From Cellulosimicrobium terreum (GTDB lineage: Bacteria > Actinomycetota > Actinomycetes > Actinomycetales > Cellulomonadaceae), in NCBI GenBank assembly GCA_014803435.1, contig JACYFD010000005.1, forward strand, positions 434,001 through 498,000: 64,000 bases of DNA, in the 5' to 3' direction. Within the stretch, counting starts at the first letter, position 1. Each line of letters opens with the position of its first letter. Positions 1 to 7,909 of this stretch are shown one piece after another. The notes under the pieces are model-generated. The model was not told the DNA's origin and made no database searches. It worked only from the letters and a program-made list of their open reading frames with translations. The position numbers and the translations under genes were made by a program.

Positions 1-819
1 TACGTCGACTTCGGGTCGGTGGCGGTGCTGCGCAAGGCGCTCACGGGCGTGTTCGTCCACGACGGCACGTACTCGACGTTCCGCGGCCGCACCTGGGGCC
101 GTCCGGTCCCGGCAGGCGCCGACGGGCACGCGTTCGTCGTGAGCGCGCAGAACCACGACCAGGTCGGCAACAGGGCGCGCGGCGACCGGCCGTCCGCCGT
201 GCTGGACGCCGGTGGTCTCGCCGTCGCCGCCGCGCTGGTCCTCGTCTCCCCGTTCACGCCGATGCTCTTCATGGGCGAGGAGTGGGGTGCGACGACGCCG
301 TGGCAGTACTTCACCGACCACGACGACCCCGAGCTCGCACGATCGATCCGCGAGGGCCGCGCGGCGGAGTTCTCCGGTCACGAGTGGTCGGACGGGACCG
401 TGGTCCCGGACCCGCAGGACCCGGCGACCCGCGACGCGAGCGTGCTCGACCGGTCGGAGCGCGACGTGGCTCCGCACGCCCGCCTGCTGGCGTGGTACCG
501 CACGCTGATCACGCTGCGTGAGCGCGCGGACGTCGGCTCGGGCGACCTGTCGGTGGTACGGCTGCACGGGCCGGGCGGCGCGCACGACGACGCGGCCGCG
601 GAGGAGGCCAAGGTCGGCACGCCCGACGACGGCCCGGCCTTCGTCGTCGACCGCCGCACGGTCGCGCTCGCGGTCAACCTGGGAACCCGGACCCGGACCC
701 TGCGCCTCGCGCTCGGCGGGACGCCCCGCCTGCTCGCCGCGTGGGACCCCGGCACCCGCGTGACCGGCCGCACGGTCGACCTCCCGGCGCGTTCGGCCGC
801 CGTCGTCGCGTGGCGGTGA
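1..819 (+). CDS. treZ: Malto-oligosyltrehalose trehalohydrolase, C-terminal part (5' end outside window)
   Basis: The reading frame is open from base 1, so the gene begins upstream of the window. The visible 272 residues contain the GH13 signature NHDQVGNRA, holding the late conserved Asp of the TreZ family, followed by the beta-sandwich C-terminal domain (RLLAAWDP region). TreZ releases trehalose from maltooligosyl-trehalose in the cytoplasm, working after TreY. The catalytic nucleophile and acid/base lie outside the window, so activity cannot be judged. A plain glycogen-debranching GH13 enzyme is the main alternative, but HDGTYSTFRGR followed by NHDQ is typical of TreZ. Confidence 0.88.
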   Translation, partial: YVDFGSVAVLRKALTGVFVHDGTYSTFRGRTWGRPVPAGADGHAFVVSAQNHDQVGNRARGDRPSAVLDAGGLAVAAALVLVSPFTPMLFMGEEWGATTPWQYFTDHDDPELARSIREGRAAEFSGHEWSDGTVVPDPQDPATRDASVLDRSERDVAPHARLLAWYRTLITLRERADVGSGDLSVVRLHGPGGAHDDAAAEEAKVGTPDDGPAFVVDRRTVALAVNLGTRTRTLRLALGGTPRLLAAWDPGTRVTGRTVDLPARSAAVVAWR

Positions 820-820
820 C

Positions 821-826
821 TACGCT
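821..826 (+). promoter_or_regulatory. -10 hexamer TACGCT of a leaderless promoter (ppk2)
   Basis: TACGCT fits TANNNT and ends 7 nt before the ATG at 834, which would put the transcription start at or next to the start codon. No Shine-Dalgarno precedes the ATG. Confidence 0.5.
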
Positions 827-833
827 CACGCGC

Positions 834-1739
834 ATGGCCTCAGACTCTCGCAAGCAGTCGAAGAAGAAGAAGAGCACGACGCCGTCAGCGACGAGCGACG
901 GGTGGGCGGCTCCGCCGACCGAGGTCCTGCGCACGCCGCGCGGGTTCGACCTCGCGACCTTCGACCGCCGCTCGACCCCCGGGTTCGACGGCGGCAAGGC
1001 CGCGGGCCGGGCGGTGGTCGCCGGGCACGCCGCCGAGCTGTCCGACCTGCAGGAACGACTGTTCGCCGAGGGCCGCAGCGGCGGCTCCCGCTCCGTGCTT
1101 CTCGTCCTCCAGGGCATGGACACCTCGGGCAAGGGCGGGATCGTGCGGCACGTCGTCGGCCTCGTCGACCCGCAGGGGGTCGCGCACCGCGCGTTCGGCG
1201 TCCCGACGGCGGCGGAGCGCAAGCACCACTTCCTGTGGCGCGTGCGTCGGTCCTTGCCCGAGCCGGGCTACATCGGGGTGTTCGACCGGTCCCACTACGA
1301 GGACGTGCTCGTCGCCCGGGTCGCGTCCCTCGCCCCGCCGGAGGAGATCGAGAAGCGCTACGACGAGATCAACGCCTTCGAGGAGAAGGTCGTCGCGTCC
1401 GGGACCCCGATCGTCAAGGTCGCGCTGCTCGTCTCCTACGAGGAGCAGCGCGCACGCCTCATGGAGCGGCTCGAACGCCCCGACAAGTTCTGGAAGTACG
1501 ACCCGAGCGACGTCGACTCCCGGTCCAGGTGGCCCGCCTACCAGGACGCCTACCAGGCCGTGCTGGACCGCACGAACACCGAGCACGCGCCGTGGCACAC
1601 CGTCCCCGTGGACCGCAAGTGGTTCGCGCGGCTCGCGGTGAGCGAGCTCCTGCTCGACGCGCTGCGCCGCCTCGACCTCGGGTGGCCGCCCGCGGCCTTC
1701 GACGTCGAGACCGAGAAGCGTCGGCTCGCGGCGACGTGA
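834..1739 (+). CDS. ppk2: Polyphosphate kinase 2 family protein
   Basis: A 301-residue PPK2-type nucleotide kinase, which moves phosphate between polyphosphate and (d)NDP/NMP. The P-loop GMDTSGKGG is at residues 94-102, the Walker B block FDRSHYEDVL at 150-159, and the lid motif ERPDKFWKY at 214-222. A Lys-rich tail (KQSKKKK) opens the protein. ATG 834 is preferred because it has a -10-like TACGCT seven bases upstream; an in-frame GTG at 816 overlaps the treZ stop. The PPK2 subclass cannot be fixed from sequence alone, though the compact single-domain form resembles the class III/I enzymes. It converges on zapE with 10 bases between stops. Confidence 0.9.
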   Translation: MASDSRKQSKKKKSTTPSATSDGWAAPPTEVLRTPRGFDLATFDRRSTPGFDGGKAAGRAVVAGHAAELSDLQERLFAEGRSGGSRSVLLVLQGMDTSGKGGIVRHVVGLVDPQGVAHRAFGVPTAAERKHHFLWRVRRSLPEPGYIGVFDRSHYEDVLVARVASLAPPEEIEKRYDEINAFEEKVVASGTPIVKVALLVSYEEQRARLMERLERPDKFWKYDPSDVDSRSRWPAYQDAYQAVLDRTNTEHAPWHTVPVDRKWFARLAVSELLLDALRRLDLGWPPAAFDVETEKRRLAAT

Positions 1740-1749
1740 CCAGTGCGGG

Positions 1750-2787
1750 TCAGATCTCGTGCCCGACGAGCGCGCGACCGTCCTCGGCGAGCGCACCGAG
1801 CCGTGACAGCGCCCGGTAGTACTTCTTGCGGTAGCCACCGCGCAGCATCTCGTCGGTGAAGAGGCCCTGCTCCCCGGTCCCCGCGAGCAGGACCGGCACG
1901 TCGCGGTCGTAGAGCCGGTCGACGAGCACGACGAGGCGCAGCGCGGCGGACTGCTCGGTGACGGGGTGCACACCCGTGAGCGCGACCGCCTCGACGCCGT
2001 CGAGCATCGCGCCGTACCGGCTCGGGTGCACGTGCACGAGGTGGGCGAGGACGTCGTCGAACGCGTCGAGCGTCGCACCCGGGACGCGTGCGGCCGCCGC
2101 GCGCACGGCCTGCTCGGGGACGGGCGCGGAGTCGGTGACGACGGCGCGGTGGCGGTAGTCCTCGCCGTCGACCCGCAGGACCTCGAATCGGGCCGCGAGC
2201 GCCTGGATCTCGCGCAGGAAGTCCTCGGCGGCGAACCGGCCCTCCCCGAGCGCCTCGGGCAGCGTGTTGGACGTCGCGGCGAGCGCGACGCCGCGGTCGG
2301 CGAGCTCGCGCAGGAGGCGTGACATGAGGACCGTGTCGCCCGGGTCGTCGAGCTCGAACTCGTCGATGCACACGAGCTTCTTCGTCGCGAGCGCCTCGAC
2401 CGTGGCCCGGAAGCCCAGTGCACCGACGAGGTTCGTGTACTCGACGAAGGTGCCGTACGCACTGACGTCGAGGCCCACGGCGTGCGCGAGGGACGTGAGC
2501 AGGTGGGTCTTGCCGACGCCGAACCCGCCGTCCATGTACACCGCGGGGGCGGTCGTGCGGCGGGCGAAGAGGCCCTTCCGGGCAGGCTTCACGACGGCGG
2601 CCGCGACCTCCTCGAGCCGTGCGACGGTCCGCGCCTGGCTCGGGTGGGCCGAGCTCGCCCGGTAGGTCGCGAAGCGGGCGCCGGCGAAGTGGCGCGGCGG
2701 GACGAGGTCCGCGAGGAGACGGGCGGGCGGCACGGACGGCCGGATGTCGGACAGGGCGCGCACCCCGGTCGCTGGCGCTGGATTCAC
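1750..2787 (-). CDS. zapE: Cell division protein ZapE / AFG1-type ATPase
   Basis: A 345-residue AAA ATPase of the ZapE (AFG1/LACE1) family, which acts at the Z-ring or in membrane protein quality control. Walker A GFGVGKT is at residues 88-94 and Walker B CIDEFE at about 140-145, followed by sensor-1 AATSNTLPE. GTG 2787 is chosen since upstream extension would run through the divergent reductase gene and because TAGGCT lies 8 nt upstream. Length matches the family. Confidence 0.85.
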   Translation of the reverse strand: MNPAPATGVRALSDIRPSVPPARLLADLVPPRHFAGARFATYRASSAHPSQARTVARLEEVAAAVVKPARKGLFARRTTAPAVYMDGGFGVGKTHLLTSLAHAVGLDVSAYGTFVEYTNLVGALGFRATVEALATKKLVCIDEFELDDPGDTVLMSRLLRELADRGVALAATSNTLPEALGEGRFAAEDFLREIQALAARFEVLRVDGEDYRHRAVVTDSAPVPEQAVRAAAARVPGATLDAFDDVLAHLVHVHPSRYGAMLDGVEAVALTGVHPVTEQSAALRLVVLVDRLYDRDVPVLLAGTGEQGLFTDEMLRGGYRKKYYRALSRLGALAEDGRALVGHEI

Positions 2788-2795
2788 GAGGATCC

Positions 2796-2801
2796 AGCCT
2801 A
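2796..2801 (-). promoter_or_regulatory. -10 hexamer TAGGCT (zapE)
   Basis: On the minus strand TAGGCT ends 8 nt before GTG 2787. It lies 10 bases from the opposing -10 of the reductase gene, so the two promoters overlap. Confidence 0.45.
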
Positions 2802-2811
2802 CGCCTGCGGC

Positions 2812-2817
2812 TACCGT
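2812..2817 (+). promoter_or_regulatory. -10 hexamer TACCGT (RibD-type reductase)
   Basis: TACCGT ends 7 nt before GTG 2825; no Shine-Dalgarno. This is a leaderless-type arrangement, divergent from and overlapping the zapE promoter. Confidence 0.45.
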
Positions 2818-2824
2818 GACCGGT

Positions 2825-3643
2825 GTGACCTCTGCCACGACGCCCCGGGACGACCTGCCGACGCTCGACGTGCTCCTGCCCGCGCCGCGGCGGATCGCAC
2901 CCGACCACCGCGAGGACGACCTCGCGGCGCTGTACGCGTACGACCGCCCGTCCCGCGGTCCGGCGGTCGTGCGCGCGAACATGGTCGCGGGCGTCGACGG
3001 CGCCGCCTGGGGGCACGACCACCGCTCGGGCTCGATCAACGACGACGCCGACTGGCGCGTGTTCCGCGTGCTGCGCGCGCTCGCCGACGTCGTCGTCGTC
3101 GGTGCGGGCACCGCACGCGCCGAGGGCTACACGTCGCTCGACCGCCCCCGTGGGCTCCGGCACCTGCACGACGGACCGCTCGAGCTCGCGGTCGTGACCC
3201 GTTCGGGTCACGTCCCCGCAGCGCTCGCGAGCTCGGCCCGCCCCCCGTTCGTCGTCACCGGGAGGGCGGGGGCGCACGTGCTGCACGGCGTCGTGCCGCC
3301 TGAACGCGTGATCGTCGCGCCCGGGGCGGGCGCGGAGGTCGATCTCGTGGCGGGCCTCGCCGCCCTGGCGGACCGGGGGCTGTCCCGCGTGCTGACCGAG
3401 GGCGGTCCGACGCTGCTGGGCGACCTGCTGCGTGCGGACCTCGTCGACGAGCTGTGCGTGACGACGACGCCGAACGTCGTCGGACCGGGGCCGGGGCGCA
3501 TCGTCGCCGGTCCCCCACCGGCGGGGAGCAGCGCCATGGCGCCGCGCGACGCACGCCTGGCGCACCTGCTGCACGCGCCGCAGGACCGCCCCGGATCCCC
3601 CGCCGGTACGACTCTCGCGCGGTGGATCCTCCCGCTAGGCTGA
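2825..3643 (+). CDS. Pyrimidine reductase family protein (RibD C-terminal domain)
   Basis: A 272-residue stand-alone RibD-C/dihydrofolate-reductase-like protein. The N-terminal part has RANMVAGVDGAAWG and ADVVVVGAGTARAEGY, the substrate-binding and NADPH-site blocks of 5-amino-6-(5-phosphoribosylamino)uracil reductases; LTEGGPTLLGDLL near residue 190 is the family's second signature. There is no cytidine-deaminase-like domain, so it is not a full RibD. It may supply the riboflavin reductase step or reduce a related pyrimidine. GTG 2825 is chosen from the promoter spacing; an ATG at 2744 would overlap zapE by 44 nt. Confidence 0.8.
   Translation: MTSATTPRDDLPTLDVLLPAPRRIAPDHREDDLAALYAYDRPSRGPAVVRANMVAGVDGAAWGHDHRSGSINDDADWRVFRVLRALADVVVVGAGTARAEGYTSLDRPRGLRHLHDGPLELAVVTRSGHVPAALASSARPPFVVTGRAGAHVLHGVVPPERVIVAPGAGAEVDLVAGLAALADRGLSRVLTEGGPTLLGDLLRADLVDELCVTTTPNVVGPGPGRIVAGPPPAGSSAMAPRDARLAHLLHAPQDRPGSPAGTTLARWILPLG
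3636..3641 (+). promoter_or_regulatory. -10 hexamer TAGGCT inside the end of the upstream gene
   Basis: TAGGCT overlaps the first base of the preceding TGA stop and ends 6 nt before GTG 3648, a leaderless-type layout although the genes are only 4 bases apart. Confidence 0.45.
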
Positions 3644-3647
3644 CCGC

Positions 3648-4145
3648 GTGACCGACACGATCCTCGTCCTGACCGAAGACACGCTGAACCCCGCCGACGT
3701 CCAGCACATCCTGTCCCTGCACGGCTCGGAGGAGGGCGCCGAGACGTTCGCCTACCGCGTCCTCGTCCCGGCGGACACGGAGCGCAACGTGATCTCGGGG
3801 ATCATCGACCACCTGAGCGTGGGCGAGCTGAAGGAGGCGTGGGACGAGGTCCTCGGGCGCGAGCCCTCGCCGGTGGAGGCGACCGCGTCGGCGGCGGAGC
3901 AGCTCGAGCGCAGCGTCGCCGAGCTGCGGGACGCCGGCCGGACCGCGGACGGCGCCGTCATCGACGACGACCCGCTGCCCGCGCTGCGCACGGCCGTGGG
4001 TGCGGGCGACGTCCGGGAGGTCGTGGTCGTGACCTACCCGCACGCGGTGGAGGACACGTTCCACACGGACTGGGCCTCGCGCGCGCGTGAGGAGCTGCAC
4101 GTACCCGTGCTGCACCTCTACTCGGGGACGAGCGAGCTCGGCTGA
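3648..4145 (+). CDS. Hypothetical actinobacterial protein, universal-stress-like fold
   Basis: A 165-residue acidic cytoplasmic protein with no signal peptide or membrane segment. It alternates short beta strands and helices (ILVLTEDTLN, FAYRVLVPAD, REVVVVTYPH, HVPVLHLYSG), which suggests a Rossmann-like UspA-type fold, but the ATP-binding glycine motif of true UspA proteins is not visible. A central 70-residue helical insert (about 60-105) is Glu/Ala rich. I know similar proteins only as conserved actinobacterial hypotheticals, sometimes mislabelled as indole-3-glycerol phosphate synthase. Function unknown. Confidence 0.75.
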   Translation: MTDTILVLTEDTLNPADVQHILSLHGSEEGAETFAYRVLVPADTERNVISGIIDHLSVGELKEAWDEVLGREPSPVEATASAAEQLERSVAELRDAGRTADGAVIDDDPLPALRTAVGAGDVREVVVVTYPHAVEDTFHTDWASRAREELHVPVLHLYSGTSELG

Positions 4146-4181
4146 GCCCCTCCGCCCGCGGACGGGACGGCGGGGCTCAGC
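4141..4181. terminator. Bidirectional terminator hairpin containing both stop codons
   Basis: Perfect 10-bp arms GCTGAGCCCC (4141-4150) and GGGGCTCAGC (4172-4181). The left arm holds the TGA of the upstream plus gene and the right arm the complement of the racemase TGA. There is no U-tract, which is usual in actinobacteria. Confidence 0.75.
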
Positions 4182-4908
4182 GCACCTGGTGGCCGGCGCG
4201 ACGGATCGTCGCGCGGGCCAGCTGGTCCATCGAGTCCAGGTACACCGGGTCCGCGAGCAGGTCGTGGTCGACGGCGACGACCGACAGCTCGGTGCAGCCG
4301 AGGACGACCACCGAGGCGCCCCGCTCGACGAGGCGACCGGCGACGGCACGGAACGTGTCGACGTCGACCGGGCGGCCGGCCTTCACCTGCTCGTAGATGA
4401 TCTGCGAGACGAGCGCCTGGTCGTCGGCATCGGGGACGAGGGTCGTGACGCCGTGGTCGGCGAACGCGTCCTGGTACACCCCCGACGCGGCGGTCCCCGC
4501 CGTGGCGAGCAGGCCCACCGTCGTCAGGCCGGGCACCCGGTCGCGCGCGGCCTCCACGGTCGTGTCGATGATCGAGACGAACGGCACCTGCACCGCGTCC
4601 ACCACCTGCTGGGTGAAGTAGTGCGCGGTGTTGCACGGCATGACGAGGAACGAGACGCCGAACGCCTCGAGCCGCCGGGCGTCGCGGGCGAGCACCGGTC
4701 CCGGGTCCGCGGTGGAGCGGCCGAGCACGAACTCGGTGCGGTCCGGGATCGTGGCGTGGTTGAGCACGACCATGTCCACGTGGTCCTGGTCGCGCTCGGC
4801 CGCGGTGAGCTCGACGACCAGCTGCAGGAAGTACGCGGTGGCGAGCGGGCCGACCCCGCCGATCACGCCGACGGGATCCTTCTCCGCCGGGCCCCGGTCG
4901 TCGGTCAC
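4177..4908 (-). CDS. Aspartate/glutamate racemase family protein
   Basis: A 243-residue cofactor-independent Asp/Glu racemase. The two catalytic cysteines sit in the expected motifs: Cys92 in MPCNTAH and Cys205 in VLGCTELS. The N-terminal GVIGGVGPLAT is the family's opening loop. It starts one base after the stop of the D-aspartate-ligase-like gene, so the two are surely co-translated. That pairing suggests it makes the D-Asp or D-Glu used by the ligase for the peptidoglycan cross-bridge. Which amino acid is racemised cannot be read from the sequence. Confidence 0.88.
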   Translation of the reverse strand: MTDDRGPAEKDPVGVIGGVGPLATAYFLQLVVELTAAERDQDHVDMVVLNHATIPDRTEFVLGRSTADPGPVLARDARRLEAFGVSFLVMPCNTAHYFTQQVVDAVQVPFVSIIDTTVEAARDRVPGLTTVGLLATAGTAASGVYQDAFADHGVTTLVPDADDQALVSQIIYEQVKAGRPVDVDTFRAVAGRLVERGASVVVLGCTELSVVAVDHDLLADPVYLDSMDQLARATIRRAGHQVR

Positions 4909-4909
4909 G

Positions 4910-6172
4910 CTACTGCGCCCCGTCCGACGCCCCCGCGTGGGCGGCTGCGCGCGCCGCGGACGCCGGGTAGTACTGCGCGAACTTGCGCACCTGCTTGAGC
5001 TCGGACAGCCGCACCCACAGGTCCCGTCGCCACGAGCGGTCCCGCGAGTACTTCAGGGGATGGGCGACGCGCCGCACCTTGCGCAGCCGCTGGGCCACCC
5101 TGGCGTCGCCGCCGGCACGGACGTACGGCCGCAGCACCATGCGCGGGACGATCCGGTACAGCACGGGGACGCGGCGAGGGTCGGGCACGCGCCCGCCCTG
5201 CAGGTGCTCACCCACCCAGTACGTCGCCGGGTTGATCCCGCTCGCCGTGAGGTAGTAGTTCGACCGACCCGTGCGCGGGTTGAGCTCGAAGAAGTACCCC
5301 TTGCCGTCCCGCGGGTCGACCTTGATGTCGAAGTTCGCGAAGCCGGTCCAGCCGAGGTGCTCGACGAGCGTGCGCGCGTCCGCCTCGATCTGCGGCAGAG
5401 GACCCGTGAGGATCGCCGCCGGGTTGCCCAGCGTGCCGGGCGTGTGCTCCTCGAGCAGGACGTGCCCGCCGTGCGCCATGCGCACCTGCCCGGACTCGTC
5501 CGAGAAGGTCGTCATGATCCGCATCTGCGAGTCGTTGCCCGGGACGAACTCCTGGACGACGAACGCACCGCGGTACCCGGCGTCGCCGGCCGCGCGCAGC
5601 AGCCACTGCAGCTGCGCGCGGTCGGCGAGCTCGTGCACCTTGCGCTTGCCCGCGAACTGGGTGTGGTGCCAGGCGACGTTGTCACCCGGCTTCGCGACGA
5701 TCGGGAAGCGCAGGTCGAGGTCGCCGACCTCGTCCCCGCCGTGCCGGACGACCGTGCGCGGGTGCGGCACGCCGAGCTCCATGCACAGCTCGGAGAACCG
5801 CTGCTTGTCCATGACGCGGTCGAGCAGGTCGACGCTCGTGTACGGCACGATCGCGACGTCCTCGATCTTCGCCCGGTGCTCCGCGAGCGCGCGGACGTAC
5901 CAGTCCGTGCACGTCACGACCATCACGGGCGCCTTGACGCTCGCGGCGACGTCCCGGATGGTCCGGACCATCACCTCGGGGTCGTCGAGCTGCGGCTCGA
6001 CGACGTTGCGCAGGATGGTCGAGTACCGCATGTTGCGCGTCGAGACGATCGACACGACCGTGGAGCGGACTCCGTACGCCTCGTGGAAGGCGCGGACGAG
6101 GCTGTACGCACCGGCGTCGCCACCCAGGACGATCGGGTGGACGACGGCCGGGCGTGCGACGCGTCGACTCAC
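4910..6172 (-). CDS. ATP-grasp D-aspartate ligase-like carboxylate-amine ligase
   Basis: A 420-residue ATP-grasp enzyme. The N-terminal pre-ATP-grasp domain begins PIVLGGDAGAYSLVRAF; the ATP-binding lysine block is RFPIVAKPGDNVAW, the loop is FVVQEFVPGNDSQMRI, and the Mg-binding block is FANFDIKVDPRDGKG followed by FFELNPRTGRSNYY. From memory this pattern closely follows the Enterococcus faecium D-aspartate ligase, which adds D-Asp to the lysine of the peptidoglycan stem. GTG 6172 overlaps the gnd stop by 4 nt (GTGA), implying translational coupling. The C-terminal 60 residues are basic. Together with the racemase it fits synthesis of an A4-type bridge; a different carboxylate-amine substrate is possible. 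Confidence 0.82.
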   Translation of the reverse strand: MSRRVARPAVVHPIVLGGDAGAYSLVRAFHEAYGVRSTVVSIVSTRNMRYSTILRNVVEPQLDDPEVMVRTIRDVAASVKAPVMVVTCTDWYVRALAEHRAKIEDVAIVPYTSVDLLDRVMDKQRFSELCMELGVPHPRTVVRHGGDEVGDLDLRFPIVAKPGDNVAWHHTQFAGKRKVHELADRAQLQWLLRAAGDAGYRGAFVVQEFVPGNDSQMRIMTTFSDESGQVRMAHGGHVLLEEHTPGTLGNPAAILTGPLPQIEADARTLVEHLGWTGFANFDIKVDPRDGKGYFFELNPRTGRSNYYLTASGINPATYWVGEHLQGGRVPDPRRVPVLYRIVPRMVLRPYVRAGGDARVAQRLRKVRRVAHPLKYSRDRSWRRDLWVRLSELKQVRKFAQYYPASAARAAAHAGASDGAQ

Positions 6173-7614
6173 GCGTCGCCTTCGCGCGTCTCGCTCCGAT
6201 CCGCGGACCACTCGGTGTGGAACACGCCGGGCACGTCCACGCGCCGGTAGGTGTGCGCGCCGAAGAAGTCGCGCTGGGCCTGGATGAGAGCGGCGGGCAG
6301 GCGCTCGGCGCGCACCCCGTCGTAGTACGCGAGCGACGAGGAGAACGCGGGCGTCGGGACGCCGTTCTGCGCGGCCCCGGCGACCACGCGGCGCCACGCG
6401 GCGAGGCCGTTGCCGACCGCGCCGGTGAAGTACTCGTCGGCGAGCAGCAGGGGGAGCTGCTCGTCACGCTCGTACGCCTCAGTGATGCGGTTGAGGAATC
6501 GCGCGCGGATGATGCAGCCGCCCCGCCAGATCCGTGCCATGGCGCCGCGGTCGATGTCCCAGCCGAACTCCTCGGACGCTGCCGCGATCTGGTCGAAGCC
6601 CTGCGAGTACGCCACGACCTTCGACGCGTACAGCGCGAGCCGCACGTCCTCGACGAACGCGTCCCGGTCCGTGACGTCCCACTCCTGGGTCTCGGCGGGC
6701 AGCGCGGCACGACCGGCCTCGCGCTGCGGGACCGACCCGGACAGCGCGCGGGCGAACGTCGCCTCGGCGATGCCCGTGATGGGCACACCGAGGTCGAGGC
6801 CGTTCTGCACCGTCCAGCGGCCGGTGCCCTTCTGCTCCGCCTGGTCCAGGACGATGTCGACGAAGGCCTGGCCGGTCGCCGCGTCGACGTGCTGGAGCAC
6901 GTCGGCCGTGATCTCGATGAGGAACGACTCGAGGTCGCCCGTGTTCCACTCCTCGAAGATCTTCCCGATCTCCGCGGCCGACGCGCCGAGCCCCTGCTTG
7001 AGCAGGTCGTACGCCTCGGCGATGAGCTGCATGTCGGCGTACTCGATGCCGTTGTGCACCATCTTGACGAAGTGGCCGGCGCCGTCGGGCCCGACGTGCG
7101 TGCAGCAGGGCGTGCCGTCGACCTTCGCGGAGATGTCCTCGAGGATCGGGCCGAGGCTCGCGTAGGACTCAGGCGTCCCGCCGGGCATGATCGACGGACC
7201 GTTGAGCGCGCCCTCCTCGCCACCGGAGACGCCCGTCCCGACGAAGTGCAGACCCTTCGCGGACAGCGCCTTCTCACGGCGGATCGTGTCCGGGAAGTGC
7301 GCGTTGCCGGCGTCGACGACGATGTCGCCCTCCTCGAGCAGCGGCACCAGCTCCTCGATCACCGCATCCGTCGCCGCGCCGGCCTTGACCATGATCACGA
7401 CCTTGCGGGGGCGCTCGAGCGAGGCCACGAAGTCGGCGGTCGACTCCGACGGCACGAAGTCGCCCTCGTGGCCGGCCTCGGCGATCAGGGACTCGGTCTT
7501 CGCGTAGGTGCGGTTGTGCACCGCCACCGTGTAGCCGTGCCGGGCGAAGTTGCGTGCCAGGTTGCGGCCCATGACCGCGAGCCCGGTCACACCGATCTGT
7601 GCGCGTGCTGCCAT
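6169..7614 (-). CDS. gnd: 6-phosphogluconate dehydrogenase (NADP+, decarboxylating)
   Basis: A 481-residue enzyme of the oxidative pentose phosphate pathway giving ribulose-5-phosphate, CO2 and NADPH. The N-terminal Rossmann motif GLAVMGRNLA is at residues 11-20. The signature GVSGGEEGA is at 128-136, and the catalytic Lys184 and Glu191 are in HFVKMVHNGIEYADMQL. ATG 7614 follows a GGAG-containing Shine-Dalgarno. Length matches the dimeric gndA-type enzymes. It heads an operon with the D-aspartate-ligase-like gene (4-nt overlap) and the racemase. Confidence 0.96.
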   Translation of the reverse strand: MAARAQIGVTGLAVMGRNLARNFARHGYTVAVHNRTYAKTESLIAEAGHEGDFVPSESTADFVASLERPRKVVIMVKAGAATDAVIEELVPLLEEGDIVVDAGNAHFPDTIRREKALSAKGLHFVGTGVSGGEEGALNGPSIMPGGTPESYASLGPILEDISAKVDGTPCCTHVGPDGAGHFVKMVHNGIEYADMQLIAEAYDLLKQGLGASAAEIGKIFEEWNTGDLESFLIEITADVLQHVDAATGQAFVDIVLDQAEQKGTGRWTVQNGLDLGVPITGIAEATFARALSGSVPQREAGRAALPAETQEWDVTDRDAFVEDVRLALYASKVVAYSQGFDQIAAASEEFGWDIDRGAMARIWRGGCIIRARFLNRITEAYERDEQLPLLLADEYFTGAVGNGLAAWRRVVAGAAQNGVPTPAFSSSLAYYDGVRAERLPAALIQAQRDFFGAHTYRRVDVPGVFHTEWSADRSETREGDA

Positions 7615-7897
7615 CTGATTCCCTGCTCCTCCAAGACGGGTACCGGTGCGGCCGTGCGCCTTCGCGTCCCACGCGACGGCACCCGTTCTCGACCGCTGGT
7701 GGGCTGGGCGAGTCCTTGTCGAGCGCTGGTCGAGCGGCACCTGACCGGTACGGGCGGATACGCGGACAGCCTAGTCCCCCGGCGATGGCGCGCCGGGACC
7801 TGGCCCACCATGCGGTCACCACGTCCGAGCGGTCACGATTCGATGACGGCCCGACGCGCCGTGACCGCGGTTCAGCCCCGGACGGGCTCTCGGCTCG

Positions 7898-7903
7898 TAC
7901 GGT
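7898..7903 (+). promoter_or_regulatory. -10 hexamer TACGGT (DUF3000 gene)
   Basis: TACGGT ends 6 nt before GTG 7910 with no Shine-Dalgarno. The 295-bp gap between gnd and this gene otherwise shows only a possible TAGGCT -10 for gnd near 7771. Confidence 0.45.
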
Positions 7904-7909
7904 GGGGCC

